A stretch of 29,086 nt of DNA from an uncultured Eubacterium sp. Its GTDB lineage: Bacteria; Bacillota; Clostridia; Lachnospirales; Lachnospiraceae. Below are positions 1 to 7,388 of this stretch, in pieces. The stretch lies in NCBI GenBank assembly GCA_910586445.1, contig CAJUHV010000049.1, positions 1 to 29,086 on the forward strand, read 5' to 3'. Positions within the stretch are counted from its first letter, which is position 1; the number at the start of each line of letters is the position of its first letter. Under the pieces are notes generated by a model. That model was not told where the DNA came from, ran no database searches, and worked only from the letters and a program-made list of their open reading frames with translations. The translations under genes were made by a program, and so were the position numbers.

Positions 1-84
1 TGAAATTGGTAGGGTAGTTTTGTGCAAATTTCTATATTTGCTCATTTATAGTTATCAAGAGAACATTCCATCGAGTATATAGGG

Positions 85-477
85 ATGGATGACGATGAAA
101 CATTTACCGCATATAAAGGTATAAGGTCGGTGAATTTTAATACCGGAAAGAAAAATTATTATAATCCAAAAAACTGCCTGCTTGTCAATTCTTATGACAC
201 AGCGATCAGAACAATGAAGCTGTCTCAAAACGCGATAGATCTGGTTTCTCAGATGCGTTCTTCACTGGGCGCAGTGCAGAACCGGCTGGAACATACGATT
301 GCGAATATTGATAATATTGTAGAAAATACAACTGCTGCAGAGTCAAGAATCCGTGATACTGATATGGCGAAGGAAATGGTCGAATACAGCACCAACAATA
401 TTTTAATGCAGGCCGGGCAGTCTATGCTTGCACAGGCGAACCAGAGCCGGCAGGGCATATTATCGCTTTTACAGTAA
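85..477 (+). pseudogene. Flagellin 3' relic (C-terminal D1/D0 part only)
   Basis: The last ~90 residues are a typical bacterial flagellin C-terminus: a helix with RSSLGAVQNRLEHT, then NTTAAESRIRDTDMAKEM and the end QAGQSMLAQANQSRQGILSLLQ. This region packs in the filament core in intact flagellins. The open frame is only 130 aa, against roughly 270-500 aa for the family, and the first ~35 residues do not look like flagellin. The N-terminal D0/D1 domain needed for export and polymerisation is absent, and no good ribosome binding site precedes the ATG. I read it as a truncated remnant, not a working gene. The family call is firm; non-function is inferred. Confidence 0.85.
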
Positions 478-495
478 ATAATGATACAAAAAAAG

Positions 496-565
496 TTATC
501 CCAAATTTAAAATGCAAAGCCCGCGATACCAGATCCTGTGGGCCTGCCTCTCAAATTTGGGATAA
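496..565. repeat. Long hairpin, relic of the 'GCCCGCTAT' intergenic element; possible bidirectional terminator
   Basis: A perfect 13-bp inverted repeat (TTATCCCAAATTT at 496-508 and its complement at 553-565) encloses a GC-richer centre. Arms and centre resemble the middle of the 160-bp MITEs elsewhere in the window. It sits between the convergent 3' ends of the flagellin relic and the gene ending at 582, where a terminator would be expected. There is a run of A on the left side, giving U's for minus-strand transcripts. Confidence 0.6.
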
Positions 566-581
566 GCTCTCCTAATTTCTT

Positions 582-1022
582 CTATTCATCCGATTCTGGA
601 TTTACCCATTTTACCGTTTCTTTTGGAGCAAAAAACTGATCACATTCATACACAATCTTATCTCCCTCCCATATTTCCGGTGCCTCTACACGCAGATGGC
701 CGTCCGTTTCCCGATACTGCTTTTCTCCATTTTCACTATAGATATGCAGCAATACCTCTTCTGTATAATATTCCTTTCCGAAACGCCCCATCCGGTCTTT
801 CAGCCGATAGACTTTGCAGTTTCCTTTTCCATCGGACATAATACAATCCTCCGGCAGATACCATTTATAATCTGTCTTGCATGAATCGTCAAACCGGAAA
901 GTAAATGTCTTTACCCTCGGCATAAGCCTGTTATTATTCTGATAAGAAACTGCCGTAAATACAATCAGTAAGATCAGCGCCGCTGCTGCTGCTGCAAATG
1001 TCCATTTTTTTCTCCTGCTCAT
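582..1022 (-). CDS. Hypothetical membrane-anchored protein, 146 aa
   Basis: Starts with a basic MSRRKKW stretch followed by one hydrophobic segment (residues ~8-26, AAAAAALILLIVF), so it is probably anchored with the rest outside the cell. The remaining ~115 residues are polar and rich in charged and aromatic residues with several Cys; I recognise no family. It begins 8 bp after the stop of the MalG-type permease, behind a GAGGTGG ribosome binding site, so it is probably the last gene of the sugar ABC operon. A role as an accessory lipid- or wall-side protein of the transporter is only a guess. Confidence 0.7.
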   Translation of the reverse strand: MSRRKKWTFAAAAAALILLIVFTAVSYQNNNRLMPRVKTFTFRFDDSCKTDYKWYLPEDCIMSDGKGNCKVYRLKDRMGRFGKEYYTEEVLLHIYSENGEKQYRETDGHLRVEAPEIWEGDKIVYECDQFFAPKETVKWVNPESDE

Positions 1023-1030
1023 AATCCACC

Positions 1031-1849
1031 TCAGCTTTTCAATCTTGCCGCGCTGTCTGTCAGATCTTCTTCACAGAACAAAAACAAAAGCAGCACCGGC
1101 AGTGTCACCATAATTCCACAGGTACACAAAATATCAATTCTGGATTCACTCATCTGCGCCAGAAATACAGAGATCGGATAGCGGAAAGCCTCTTTTAAAA
1201 ATACTAACGGCTGCTCCACCATATTCCAGGCATCCACAAAACTAAGCAGTACGAGTGTCATCAGCTGCCACCGGCACAGAGGCAGCGCGATCTGCATTAA
1301 TATGCGCATCTGTGAAGCGCCCTCCAGCATGGCCGCTCCCCGCAGCTCCTCCGGCACAGTCTCAAATCCCTGCCGCATCAGGAATACCCCGAATGGAGAA
1401 AAAATCCCCGGCAGCAGGATCGCCCAGTAAGTATTATTCAGATCCAGGGCATCCGTTACGATAAAATTCGACACAAGCGTTACCTGATACGGCATAAGCA
1501 TAATTACAATTACTGCATAATAAACAGCCTCTTTAAACGGAAAATTAAATTTTGCAAACCCATACCCTGCCAGGCAGGAAATAATCCCCTGGCCTGCAAC
1601 AATAGCCACAGACAGCAGGATCGAATTCCAGAATTTTACCAGATAATCCGGCCGCCGCACAAACACTTCATAAAATCCAGACAGTCCAAACCGGCTCGGA
1701 AAAAATCCCCCGTCGGTTTCCTGCGCAAATGCGTTCATAAACATATATAAAACTGGAAATAAAACAGCCGCAGCAAGCAGTACCACAGCCGCTCTTCCTA
1801 AAAAAATCCGAAACGGCAGATGTTTTTTACCTATAACAGCACCATTCAT
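1031..1849 (-). CDS. Carbohydrate ABC transporter permease, MalG type
   Basis: Inner-membrane subunit of an ABC sugar importer, about 272 aa from the chosen start, the normal MalG size. It has about six hydrophobic segments. The EAA loop that docks on the ATPase is visible as LEGASQMRILMQIALPLCR near residues 180-200. The ATG used (1847-1849) overlaps the stop of the upstream permease as ATGA, typical of coupled MalF/MalG pairs; an in-frame ATG nine codons upstream is possible. No ATPase gene is nearby, which is common in Firmicutes where one shared MsmK-type ATPase serves several importers. Substrate unknown. Confidence 0.9.
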   Translation of the reverse strand: MNGAVIGKKHLPFRIFLGRAAVVLLAAAVLFPVLYMFMNAFAQETDGGFFPSRFGLSGFYEVFVRRPDYLVKFWNSILLSVAIVAGQGIISCLAGYGFAKFNFPFKEAVYYAVIVIMLMPYQVTLVSNFIVTDALDLNNTYWAILLPGIFSPFGVFLMRQGFETVPEELRGAAMLEGASQMRILMQIALPLCRWQLMTLVLLSFVDAWNMVEQPLVFLKEAFRYPISVFLAQMSESRIDILCTCGIMVTLPVLLLFLFCEEDLTDSAARLKS

Positions 1850-2736
1850 ACTTCCACATCCCCCCTTCTTTTCCACCAGAACAAAATCCCGACTATCAGG
1901 CAGATAAACAAAAATACCAAAAATGCCGCAGCCGACAGGCGCTGGTAATTCAAATTGCGGAAATTGTTATTCATAAAATGCTGAAGCATATAAATACTCC
2001 AGTCAGGGCTCTCGCCCCCGATCAGGTACGCCTCTCGGAAGATCTTAAAAGAATTCATCATAGAAACGACTGCTGTAAAAAAGAATGTAGGCTTTAACAG
2101 CGGCAGCCGGATATACCACAGAATCTGCTGCCACTTCGCACCCTCCAGCTGTGCCGTCTGCACCAGCTCGTTTGGAATCGCATACAGTCCAGCCAGAAAC
2201 AGCAGCATATTATAGCCGCAGTTTTTCCATACGAAAATAAGAATCAATACCCCGAACGCCGCACTGCTGTCCAGCCAGTCGCTGCCCTGCATTCCAAATA
2301 TAGACAGCATATGATTCAATGCCCCGTCCTTTTCAAAAACAAAGCGCACTACTGTAATCAGCGCAGCAATCGGCACAGTAAGCGGATATAAAAATACCGA
2401 CCGCAGCAAAGAATTTCCTTTAAATTCTCCATACAATACCAATGCAACAGCCAGTCCGAAAAATATGACCAGCGGCACCCCGATCAAAAGAAACCTGAGA
2501 GTATTGACTGCTGCTGTCTGAAATGCCTGGCTTGCAAACAGCGACTGGTAATGTGACAGGCCGACAAATCTCATGCCTCCTACCCCGCCTGTAAATGAAT
2601 ACGCAATGCTCCATACAAAAGGAATAAAAAAGAATATCACAAATCCGGTCAAAAACGGCAGGACAAACAAAAATCCTACCCACGACCGCTTTCTTTGTAT
2701 AGAACTGCTGCCATTTTTTAATCGATTACTTTTCAT
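1846..2736 (-). CDS. Sugar ABC transporter permease, MalF type
   Basis: First permease of the pair, about 296 aa. It has a hydrophobic N-terminal segment (WVGFLFVLPFLTGFVIFFF), further membrane segments, and the EAA loop LEGAKWQQILWYIRLPLL, which contacts the ATPase. The start at 2736 is chosen because GGGGGA lies just before that ATG; another ATG four codons upstream is poorer. The gene is preceded by the last codons of a solute-binding protein relic (2761-2822) and a promoter at 2840-2869, so the operon's own binding protein seems to have been deleted. The SBP paralogues downstream in the window are candidate replacements. Confidence 0.9.
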   Translation of the reverse strand: MKSNRLKNGSSSIQRKRSWVGFLFVLPFLTGFVIFFFIPFVWSIAYSFTGGVGGMRFVGLSHYQSLFASQAFQTAAVNTLRFLLIGVPLVIFFGLAVALVLYGEFKGNSLLRSVFLYPLTVPIAALITVVRFVFEKDGALNHMLSIFGMQGSDWLDSSAAFGVLILIFVWKNCGYNMLLFLAGLYAIPNELVQTAQLEGAKWQQILWYIRLPLLKPTFFFTAVVSMMNSFKIFREAYLIGGESPDWSIYMLQHFMNNNFRNLNYQRLSAAAFLVFLFICLIVGILFWWKRRGDVEV

Positions 2737-2760
2737 AGAATCCCCCATATGTATTAAAAT

Positions 2761-2822
2761 CTACTCTGTTAGGTACAATTTCAGTTTGTTCTCTGCACGT
2801 TCAGCAGCCTCTTCATAAGATC
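2761..2822 (-). pseudogene. Solute-binding protein 3' relic (SBP0)
   Basis: The reverse strand reads SYEEAAERAENKLKLYLTE followed by a stop. This is clearly the diverged form of the common end (SYEEAAENAKKKLEFYLSE) of the six intact binding proteins. Everything upstream is gone: the relic joins directly to a promoter region shared with SBP6. Position immediately before malF is where an SBP gene normally lies, so this is likely the remains of the importer's own binding protein. Confidence 0.85.
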
Positions 2823-2839
2823 GCAATAGTCATATTCAA

Positions 2840-2869
2840 AATATACTATGTTTTCATACTAATTGTCAA
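2840..2869 (-). promoter_or_regulatory. Promoter of the malFG operon (shared promoter cassette)
   Basis: On the minus strand a perfect TTGACA (complement of 2864-2869) is followed, with 18-bp spacing, by TATATT (2840-2845). The TAG stop of the subtilisin gene is immediately next to it, as TAG-G-TTGACA. The same arrangement, including AAATT(G/A)GGTTGACAATTA, recurs at 10012-10040 and 19875-19904. Confidence 0.65.
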
Positions 2870-2870
2870 C

Positions 2871-3569
2871 CTAATTTATGAAAAAATGTCTCTGCGAACA
2901 ATCTCTTTTCATCAAAGCAATTACCCGATCCCGGCCGGCCTGTGGATATTCTGCCATAATACGAGCTGCAGCAGCTGTCACTACAGCTGCTGCATAACTA
3001 TTGCCGTCTTTCAGAGTGTATGTATTACCATCGTTTAGCTCCAGAGTATGAGACGATGAAGCATAAAAATCCGGCTCTCGAAATCTCCCCGTACTATGCC
3101 GGATCATATTTCCACACAATGTAAGATCCTCTTTCACACTTATCACACCGCGCAGATCCGCCGGCATCAGCATCTGTCCGTCATTTCCCATGGCCGCAAC
3201 AAGTATCTGGCCCCGCCCTACCATCCTGCGAACTGTCTTTTTCATCGGAAAATAATCCCATAGACTAGATGTCCCAAGACTCAGATTACACAAACGAATC
3301 TTATGCTTCGCACACCAATCCAATGCAGCTAATAATTGAGTTAGTGTGCCGCTTCTAGTCTGGTCATTTAACACCTGTATACTGATCAGCCTGCAGTCCG
3401 GCATATAATGCCTGATAATGCCTGCGCACAATGTTCCATGCGTAGGCAGTCTGGATTCCCTTCTATCCGCTGAGATCTTTCCGTCAGCATCTGCTGCTAT
3501 ACGCAGCACACATTTCTCTTTAAAATATATATCTGATATTCCATCATCAATCACTGCAATTGTTACCAT
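2871..3569 (-). CDS. Small cytoplasmic S8 (subtilisin-like) serine peptidase, RiPP-associated
   Basis: A 232-aa subtilisin-family protein with the triad in order: Asp8 in VIDDG, His44 in HGTLCAG, oxyanion Asn129 in AAMGND and Ser191 in GNSYAAA (usually GTS.A.P). There is no signal peptide or propeptide, so it should act in the cytoplasm, unlike most secreted subtilisins. It lies ~100 bp behind the ABC exporter gene and ends the RiPP operon, which suggests removal of the leader peptide from the modified precursor or processing before export. The ribosome binding site is modest (GTGAGAG). Function in leader cleavage is inferred from context. Confidence 0.85.
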   Translation of the reverse strand: MVTIAVIDDGISDIYFKEKCVLRIAADADGKISADRRESRLPTHGTLCAGIIRHYMPDCRLISIQVLNDQTRSGTLTQLLAALDWCAKHKIRLCNLSLGTSSLWDYFPMKKTVRRMVGRGQILVAAMGNDGQMLMPADLRGVISVKEDLTLCGNMIRHSTGRFREPDFYASSSHTLELNDGNTYTLKDGNSYAAAVVTAAAARIMAEYPQAGRDRVIALMKRDCSQRHFFIN

Positions 3570-3671
3570 ATATGACTCTCACTTTTTTATTTATATCTTT
3601 ATTTCTTATTCAATTTAAACTTTTTATTTTTCTTCCATTTCTATAATACAGCAGCCACAGCTGATCTAGAA

Positions 3672-5477
3672 TTATTGTTTCTCCTGCATATGATACAGTT
3701 CTGAAAATCTTCCGCTCTGCTTCAGCAGCTCTTTCGGTCTCCCATGCTCTATCAAAACACCTTCTTCTATCACCAGCACACTATCTGCAAATTTCACAAA
3801 AGAAAGCCTGTGTGATGTAAATATTGTAATTTTTCCCCTAGATCTTTCTCTTATATAATCATATACCATATTTTCCGCCTCAGGGTCAAGAGACGAAGAC
3901 GGCTCATCCAGCACATAACAAGACTTTTCGCGGCATAAAGCCCTCGCAATAGCAATTTTTTGCTTTTGTCCGATAGAAAACTCCAATCCATCATCTTCAA
4001 ATGACCTGCCCATCGCTATATCCAGATTCCCGCCGCAGCTCTTTAAAACATCACTGCCGCCGCACCGCTCTAAGACCTGCGCACATACTGCATCATCCAG
4101 ATTTTCATCTAATCCGATATTTTCTCTAAGACTAAAATCAAAATTTGCTCCGTTTTGAAAATATACTCCAAAAGACTTTCTAAGAGATGTCAGCTCATAT
4201 TCCCTGATATTTTTGCCATTTATACGCACCTCTCCAATTGTCGCATCATACAGCCGCAGCAATAGCTTTATCATCGTAGACTTACCAGAGCCGTTTACAC
4301 CTGCCAGCATAACACACTCATCTGTATGTACCGTAAAACTAATATCAGACAGCGCCATTCTCTCAGAACCCGGATACTGGAATCCTACATGGTCAAATTC
4401 TATAGATGTAATTTTGTCTAATGTTTCGCTGCCATCTACAATATTTTTGGCGTGAAAATGCTGAAACTCACGCATATGGTCCAGCTTCAACTGATTATCA
4501 TATATATTGGTAATCCTCATAGACAAAATGCTGATATAAGCCTCGATTTGTGCAAATATACCCGCATACCAAGAAAAATCTCCTACCGTATTCTTTCCGC
4601 CTAATACACCCTGCACTACGAAAACCATCAAAAGAAAATCCACGATCTCCGGCAGTATGCCAAACAATGCTGCTATCAATGCCCGTCTTCGTAAAATTCC
4701 CTTTTTCTTTGAAAATATAGCCAAAAATAAGCTCTGATACTTTCCCTTTAAGTATTCCCCCAGATGAAAACAGCGTATTTCCTGTGCATAACCTCGCTGT
4801 GTCGCCACATACATAATATAATTCTGTTTCCGCTTATTTTTCATCTGTGACAGGTCATATTGATACAGCAGCTTTGTACACTGCTGCAGACACAGTGCAG
4901 ACGGTACATTGACCAGAGTAAGCAGCAATGCTCCTAAAATATTTTTCTGACTCAATACAAAAAATACACCTGCAAAAGACACTACTGCAGCGATAGATTC
5001 CAAAATATCTCCCAATACCTGAGGAAAAGTAAACGCATCCATCTGGATCGTTTCAAAATAATCATAATAATCTGGTGAATCATACACTTTCAGATCCGCA
5101 TCGACTGCCTTTTCCAACAGCTGCTCAGATACCAGCTTCTGAAACAGATCGTCATGAACCCTCTGCATATAAATATCCAGATGTTCAATTAAAATTCTTA
5201 AAACATTCAGTCCTGCCATGATCAGCAGCCACTGGGCAGCACCTACCATCTGGATCGTATCCTGTTGTGACAGTCCGTCCAAAATAAACTTCAATGGATA
5301 GACACTCGCCACACGAATCAGTGCCAATACAAGACTTCCGGTTATTCTCGCCACTGTATAAAATGCCGAAGCTTGAAAAGACAGAGCCAGACAATACATA
5401 GCTGACATAAACAGGTTTTTCCATTTTCTTATCAATGTTTTACTCCGATAAATAAAATTCCAGTTTCTTCTTTGCAT
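3672..5477 (-). CDS. Peptide-type ABC exporter (fused membrane and ATPase domains)
   Basis: A 601-aa half-transporter. The first ~330 residues carry about six hydrophobic segments; the ATPase domain follows with Walker A GVNGSGKST, Q-loop (FQNG), a signature FSIGQKQKIAIARAL (SIGQ in place of LSGGQ), Walker B YVLDEPSSSLD and the H-loop FTSHRLS. No N-terminal C39 peptidase domain is present, so cleavage must come from elsewhere, fitting the neighbouring subtilisin. The reading frame opens 38 bp inside the 3' end of SBP1, with no clear ribosome binding site, so translation may be coupled to SBP1; a later start such as Met24 (5408) cannot be excluded. Likely exports the Cys-rich peptide. Confidence 0.88.
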   Translation of the reverse strand: MQRRNWNFIYRSKTLIRKWKNLFMSAMYCLALSFQASAFYTVARITGSLVLALIRVASVYPLKFILDGLSQQDTIQMVGAAQWLLIMAGLNVLRILIEHLDIYMQRVHDDLFQKLVSEQLLEKAVDADLKVYDSPDYYDYFETIQMDAFTFPQVLGDILESIAAVVSFAGVFFVLSQKNILGALLLTLVNVPSALCLQQCTKLLYQYDLSQMKNKRKQNYIMYVATQRGYAQEIRCFHLGEYLKGKYQSLFLAIFSKKKGILRRRALIAALFGILPEIVDFLLMVFVVQGVLGGKNTVGDFSWYAGIFAQIEAYISILSMRITNIYDNQLKLDHMREFQHFHAKNIVDGSETLDKITSIEFDHVGFQYPGSERMALSDISFTVHTDECVMLAGVNGSGKSTMIKLLLRLYDATIGEVRINGKNIREYELTSLRKSFGVYFQNGANFDFSLRENIGLDENLDDAVCAQVLERCGGSDVLKSCGGNLDIAMGRSFEDDGLEFSIGQKQKIAIARALCREKSCYVLDEPSSSLDPEAENMVYDYIRERSRGKITIFTSHRLSFVKFADSVLVIEEGVLIEHGRPKELLKQSGRFSELYHMQEKQ

Positions 5478-6735
5478 TTTCTGCTGCTTCTTCGTAGGAT
5501 GCTTCGCCTCTCAAATAAGCTTCCATCTCCTCAAGGAAATCACCCATCCATCCCCGGCTGTACTCCACTTTGCTGATCTGGTCAGCATAGGCATAATAAC
5601 TGTCAAATTCTTCTTTTTCCAGCATCGGAAGGGCATTTGGAAATCCATTCGGCTCTCCTCTAAACGGCACTTCCTCCAAATAATTAAAATCATTCTCATT
5701 CACACTCCTGCGCACGCTGACTCCTTTGTCGTTATGCGACCCGAAAGCTCTCATTGTATCCCCGTCAAACAGTATTTCCAGAAATTTTTTCACATTGCCT
5801 AAGTTTTCACTGTTTGCACGGACCGCCACGGTCCTGCTGCGCCTGGCTGTAATCCCGCCGTCCTTATTATAAATAGGAAGGACTTCTATGTCCCCCACTG
5901 TATGCAGGGCACGCATTGCATCAATATCCTCCCTCATAACCGACTGCTCAAAAAGGCACTTCCCATCCCGCACCTCTGCCGCGCCCGTTAGATCCCCGAA
6001 CATATATGGCCCGATGCCGCTTTCCCTTTCATAAAACACTTTATACCATTCAAAATATTTTCTGGTTTCTTCAATATCCCAGACAATCTCCCTGTCCTCT
6101 ACAACCGGATAGCCTGCCCAGTATATGCAGTCCCTCGCTGTTATGTCCATCCGGAAAAGCCTGCGGTCATAATTTTCACCAAGCATAAACTTCCCGGATT
6201 CTTCCATAAAGCTGTCAAAATCTGTACACTTCTCCACATCAAATTTAGTTTCCTGCAGCGCCTTTTTCGTTGTGACCAGCAGAGGGATAATACAGTCCAT
6301 TGGTAAAAATACCCGTTCTCCATCAACGATCCCGGCATCCATAATCCCATTCCTAAAGTCTCCATCATGAAACACATCGCTGCTTTCATAGATTTCTGTT
6401 AAATCAGCAAAAGCCCCTGCTGCCAGCAGCTTGTCAATATCCCAATAACTCTGCAGGAAAAAGACATCCGCACCCTCCCCGCTCATCAGCTGTGCGGCTA
6501 GCTGTTGGTTATAATCGTATACATCCTCGGTCTTATTTTCTTCCCATTGTGTAAATGTAACTGGTATATCTGGATAAGCATTCTTAAACTTCCCAACCGC
6601 ATAATGCATAATCTGGTCATTGAGTCCTGCATATACGTGCAGGCTGTCATTTTTTTGTTCTATTGTTTTACTGCAGCCTGACAAGCAGATTCCTGCTGCG
6701 GCAATGCATAATATACGTGCCATACATCTTTTCAT
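5440..6735 (-). CDS. SBP1: lipoprotein family-1 extracellular solute-binding protein
   Basis: A 431-aa ABC-type binding protein, anchored outside the cell by a lipid on Cys in the lipobox LSGC (signal MKRCMARILCIAAAGICLSGC region). After this comes the SBP_bac_1 fold start (LHVYAGLNDQIMHYAV, KFKNAYPDIPVTFTQWEE) and the characteristic ADVFFLQSYWDIDKLLAAGAFADLTE block. The start at 6735 follows GGAGGAAAAAT. It lies between the RiPP precursor and the exporter, and its 3' end overlaps the exporter start by 38 bp. It is nearly identical to SBP3 over a 628-bp block. Ligand unknown; a sugar or a peptide is possible. Confidence 0.9.
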   Translation of the reverse strand: MKRCMARILCIAAAGICLSGCSKTIEQKNDSLHVYAGLNDQIMHYAVGKFKNAYPDIPVTFTQWEENKTEDVYDYNQQLAAQLMSGEGADVFFLQSYWDIDKLLAAGAFADLTEIYESSDVFHDGDFRNGIMDAGIVDGERVFLPMDCIIPLLVTTKKALQETKFDVEKCTDFDSFMEESGKFMLGENYDRRLFRMDITARDCIYWAGYPVVEDREIVWDIEETRKYFEWYKVFYERESGIGPYMFGDLTGAAEVRDGKCLFEQSVMREDIDAMRALHTVGDIEVLPIYNKDGGITARRSRTVAVRANSENLGNVKKFLEILFDGDTMRAFGSHNDKGVSVRRSVNENDFNYLEEVPFRGEPNGFPNALPMLEKEEFDSYYAYADQISKVEYSRGWMGDFLEEMEAYLRGEASYEEAAENAKKKLEFYLSE

Positions 6736-6774
6736 ATTTTTCCTCCAAAATCTGAAAAATATTATCATTGATCA

Positions 6775-6811
6775 AGCTCCGAAATGTTTGTATAACAAAC
6801 ATTTCGGAGCT
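6775..6811 (-). promoter_or_regulatory. Perfect 17-bp hairpin between RiPP precursor and SBP1
   Basis: Two perfect 17-bp arms (AGCTCCGAAATGTTTGT and its complement) are separated by a 3-base loop. It lies in the ~150-bp gap after the precursor stop. No long U-tract follows on the minus strand, so it is not a textbook terminator. It could stabilise or partly terminate the precursor message so that the peptide is made in excess over SBP1 and the exporter, as in many peptide operons. Confidence 0.6.
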
Positions 6812-6887
6812 GATGCATTATTTTAATCCATCTTTACTTTCTGTATGCATTACACATATAGAAAACAAAATGTTTCTAAATAAATTA

Positions 6888-7103
6888 CTAATATAAATTT
6901 GTTCCCGCACAGGTTTCTTTACCATTTTCTCTTATGCCTTCAAGAGTTTTTCCTGACGATGACTGCAAACCCGCAATCGCATGTGTAGGTATTGGCTGAC
7001 AACTGCATACAGCATCACTACAATTACATCCACAAATGCACATTGCCTTTGCCATCGCTGTTACTGTTTCCCTTTCACTTCTTCTGTGTCTTAATTTTCT
7101 CAT
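6888..7103 (-). CDS. Cys-rich RiPP precursor peptide (Clo7bot-like)
   Basis: A 71-aa peptide with a basic leader-like start (MRKLRHRRSERETVTAMAKA) followed by a dense Cys core: Cys at 22, 24, 26, 28, 33 and 35, and a seventh at 65. The CxCxCxC-x4-CxC pattern and the position directly behind a radical SAM maturase, a TIGR04066-like protein and an acyl-carrier-like protein match the Clostridial Clo7bot family Cys-rich peptide systems. The ribosome binding site is very strong (AAGGAGG, 7 bases before ATG). Likely modified on Cys (thioether or similar), then cleaved and exported. The modification type and cleavage site cannot be read from sequence. Confidence 0.8.
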   Translation of the reverse strand: MRKLRHRRSERETVTAMAKAMCICGCNCSDAVCSCQPIPTHAIAGLQSSSGKTLEGIRENGKETCAGTNLY

Positions 7104-7132
7104 AAGATTACCTCCTTAATAAAAATAATATT

Positions 7133-7387
7133 TTAAGAATCGATACCGTTTATAAAACGCCCGATTCCAGTTACTGTATTAAACTCATAATTACCTATTT
7201 TACTTGTATCAATAGAAATATGAAAAGTTTTTTCTACTTCTAGAAACAAATAAACCAGATCTATCGCATCCATTTGCCATTCTCTGCCGGTAAGCGGAAG
7301 TTCTTTTCCTGACTCCCATAACTGCTGTAGTCTATCCATATCAATAAATTTTTGCATGATCTCATATAATTTTTTATCTGTATTCAT
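7133..7387 (-). CDS. Acyl-carrier-related peptide maturation protein, lacks the carrier Ser
   Basis: An 84-aa protein with the four-helix acyl-carrier pattern: the helix-II region reads WQMDAIDLVYLFLEVEKTFHISI, parallel to the DSL-x-x-V-E-L...EEF-x-I block of carriers. The residue after Asp40 is Ala41 where carriers have the Ser that takes the phosphopantetheine arm, so it probably cannot be loaded in the usual way. It matches the idea of the 'peptide maturation system acyl carrier-related protein' family found with CcpM-type maturases. Its start overlaps the upstream stop as TAAAATG, so the two are translationally linked. Perhaps a recognition or scaffold protein. Confidence 0.75.
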   Translation of the reverse strand: MNTDKKLYEIMQKFIDMDRLQQLWESGKELPLTGREWQMDAIDLVYLFLEVEKTFHISIDTSKIGNYEFNTVTGIGRFINGIDS

Positions 7388-7388
7388 T

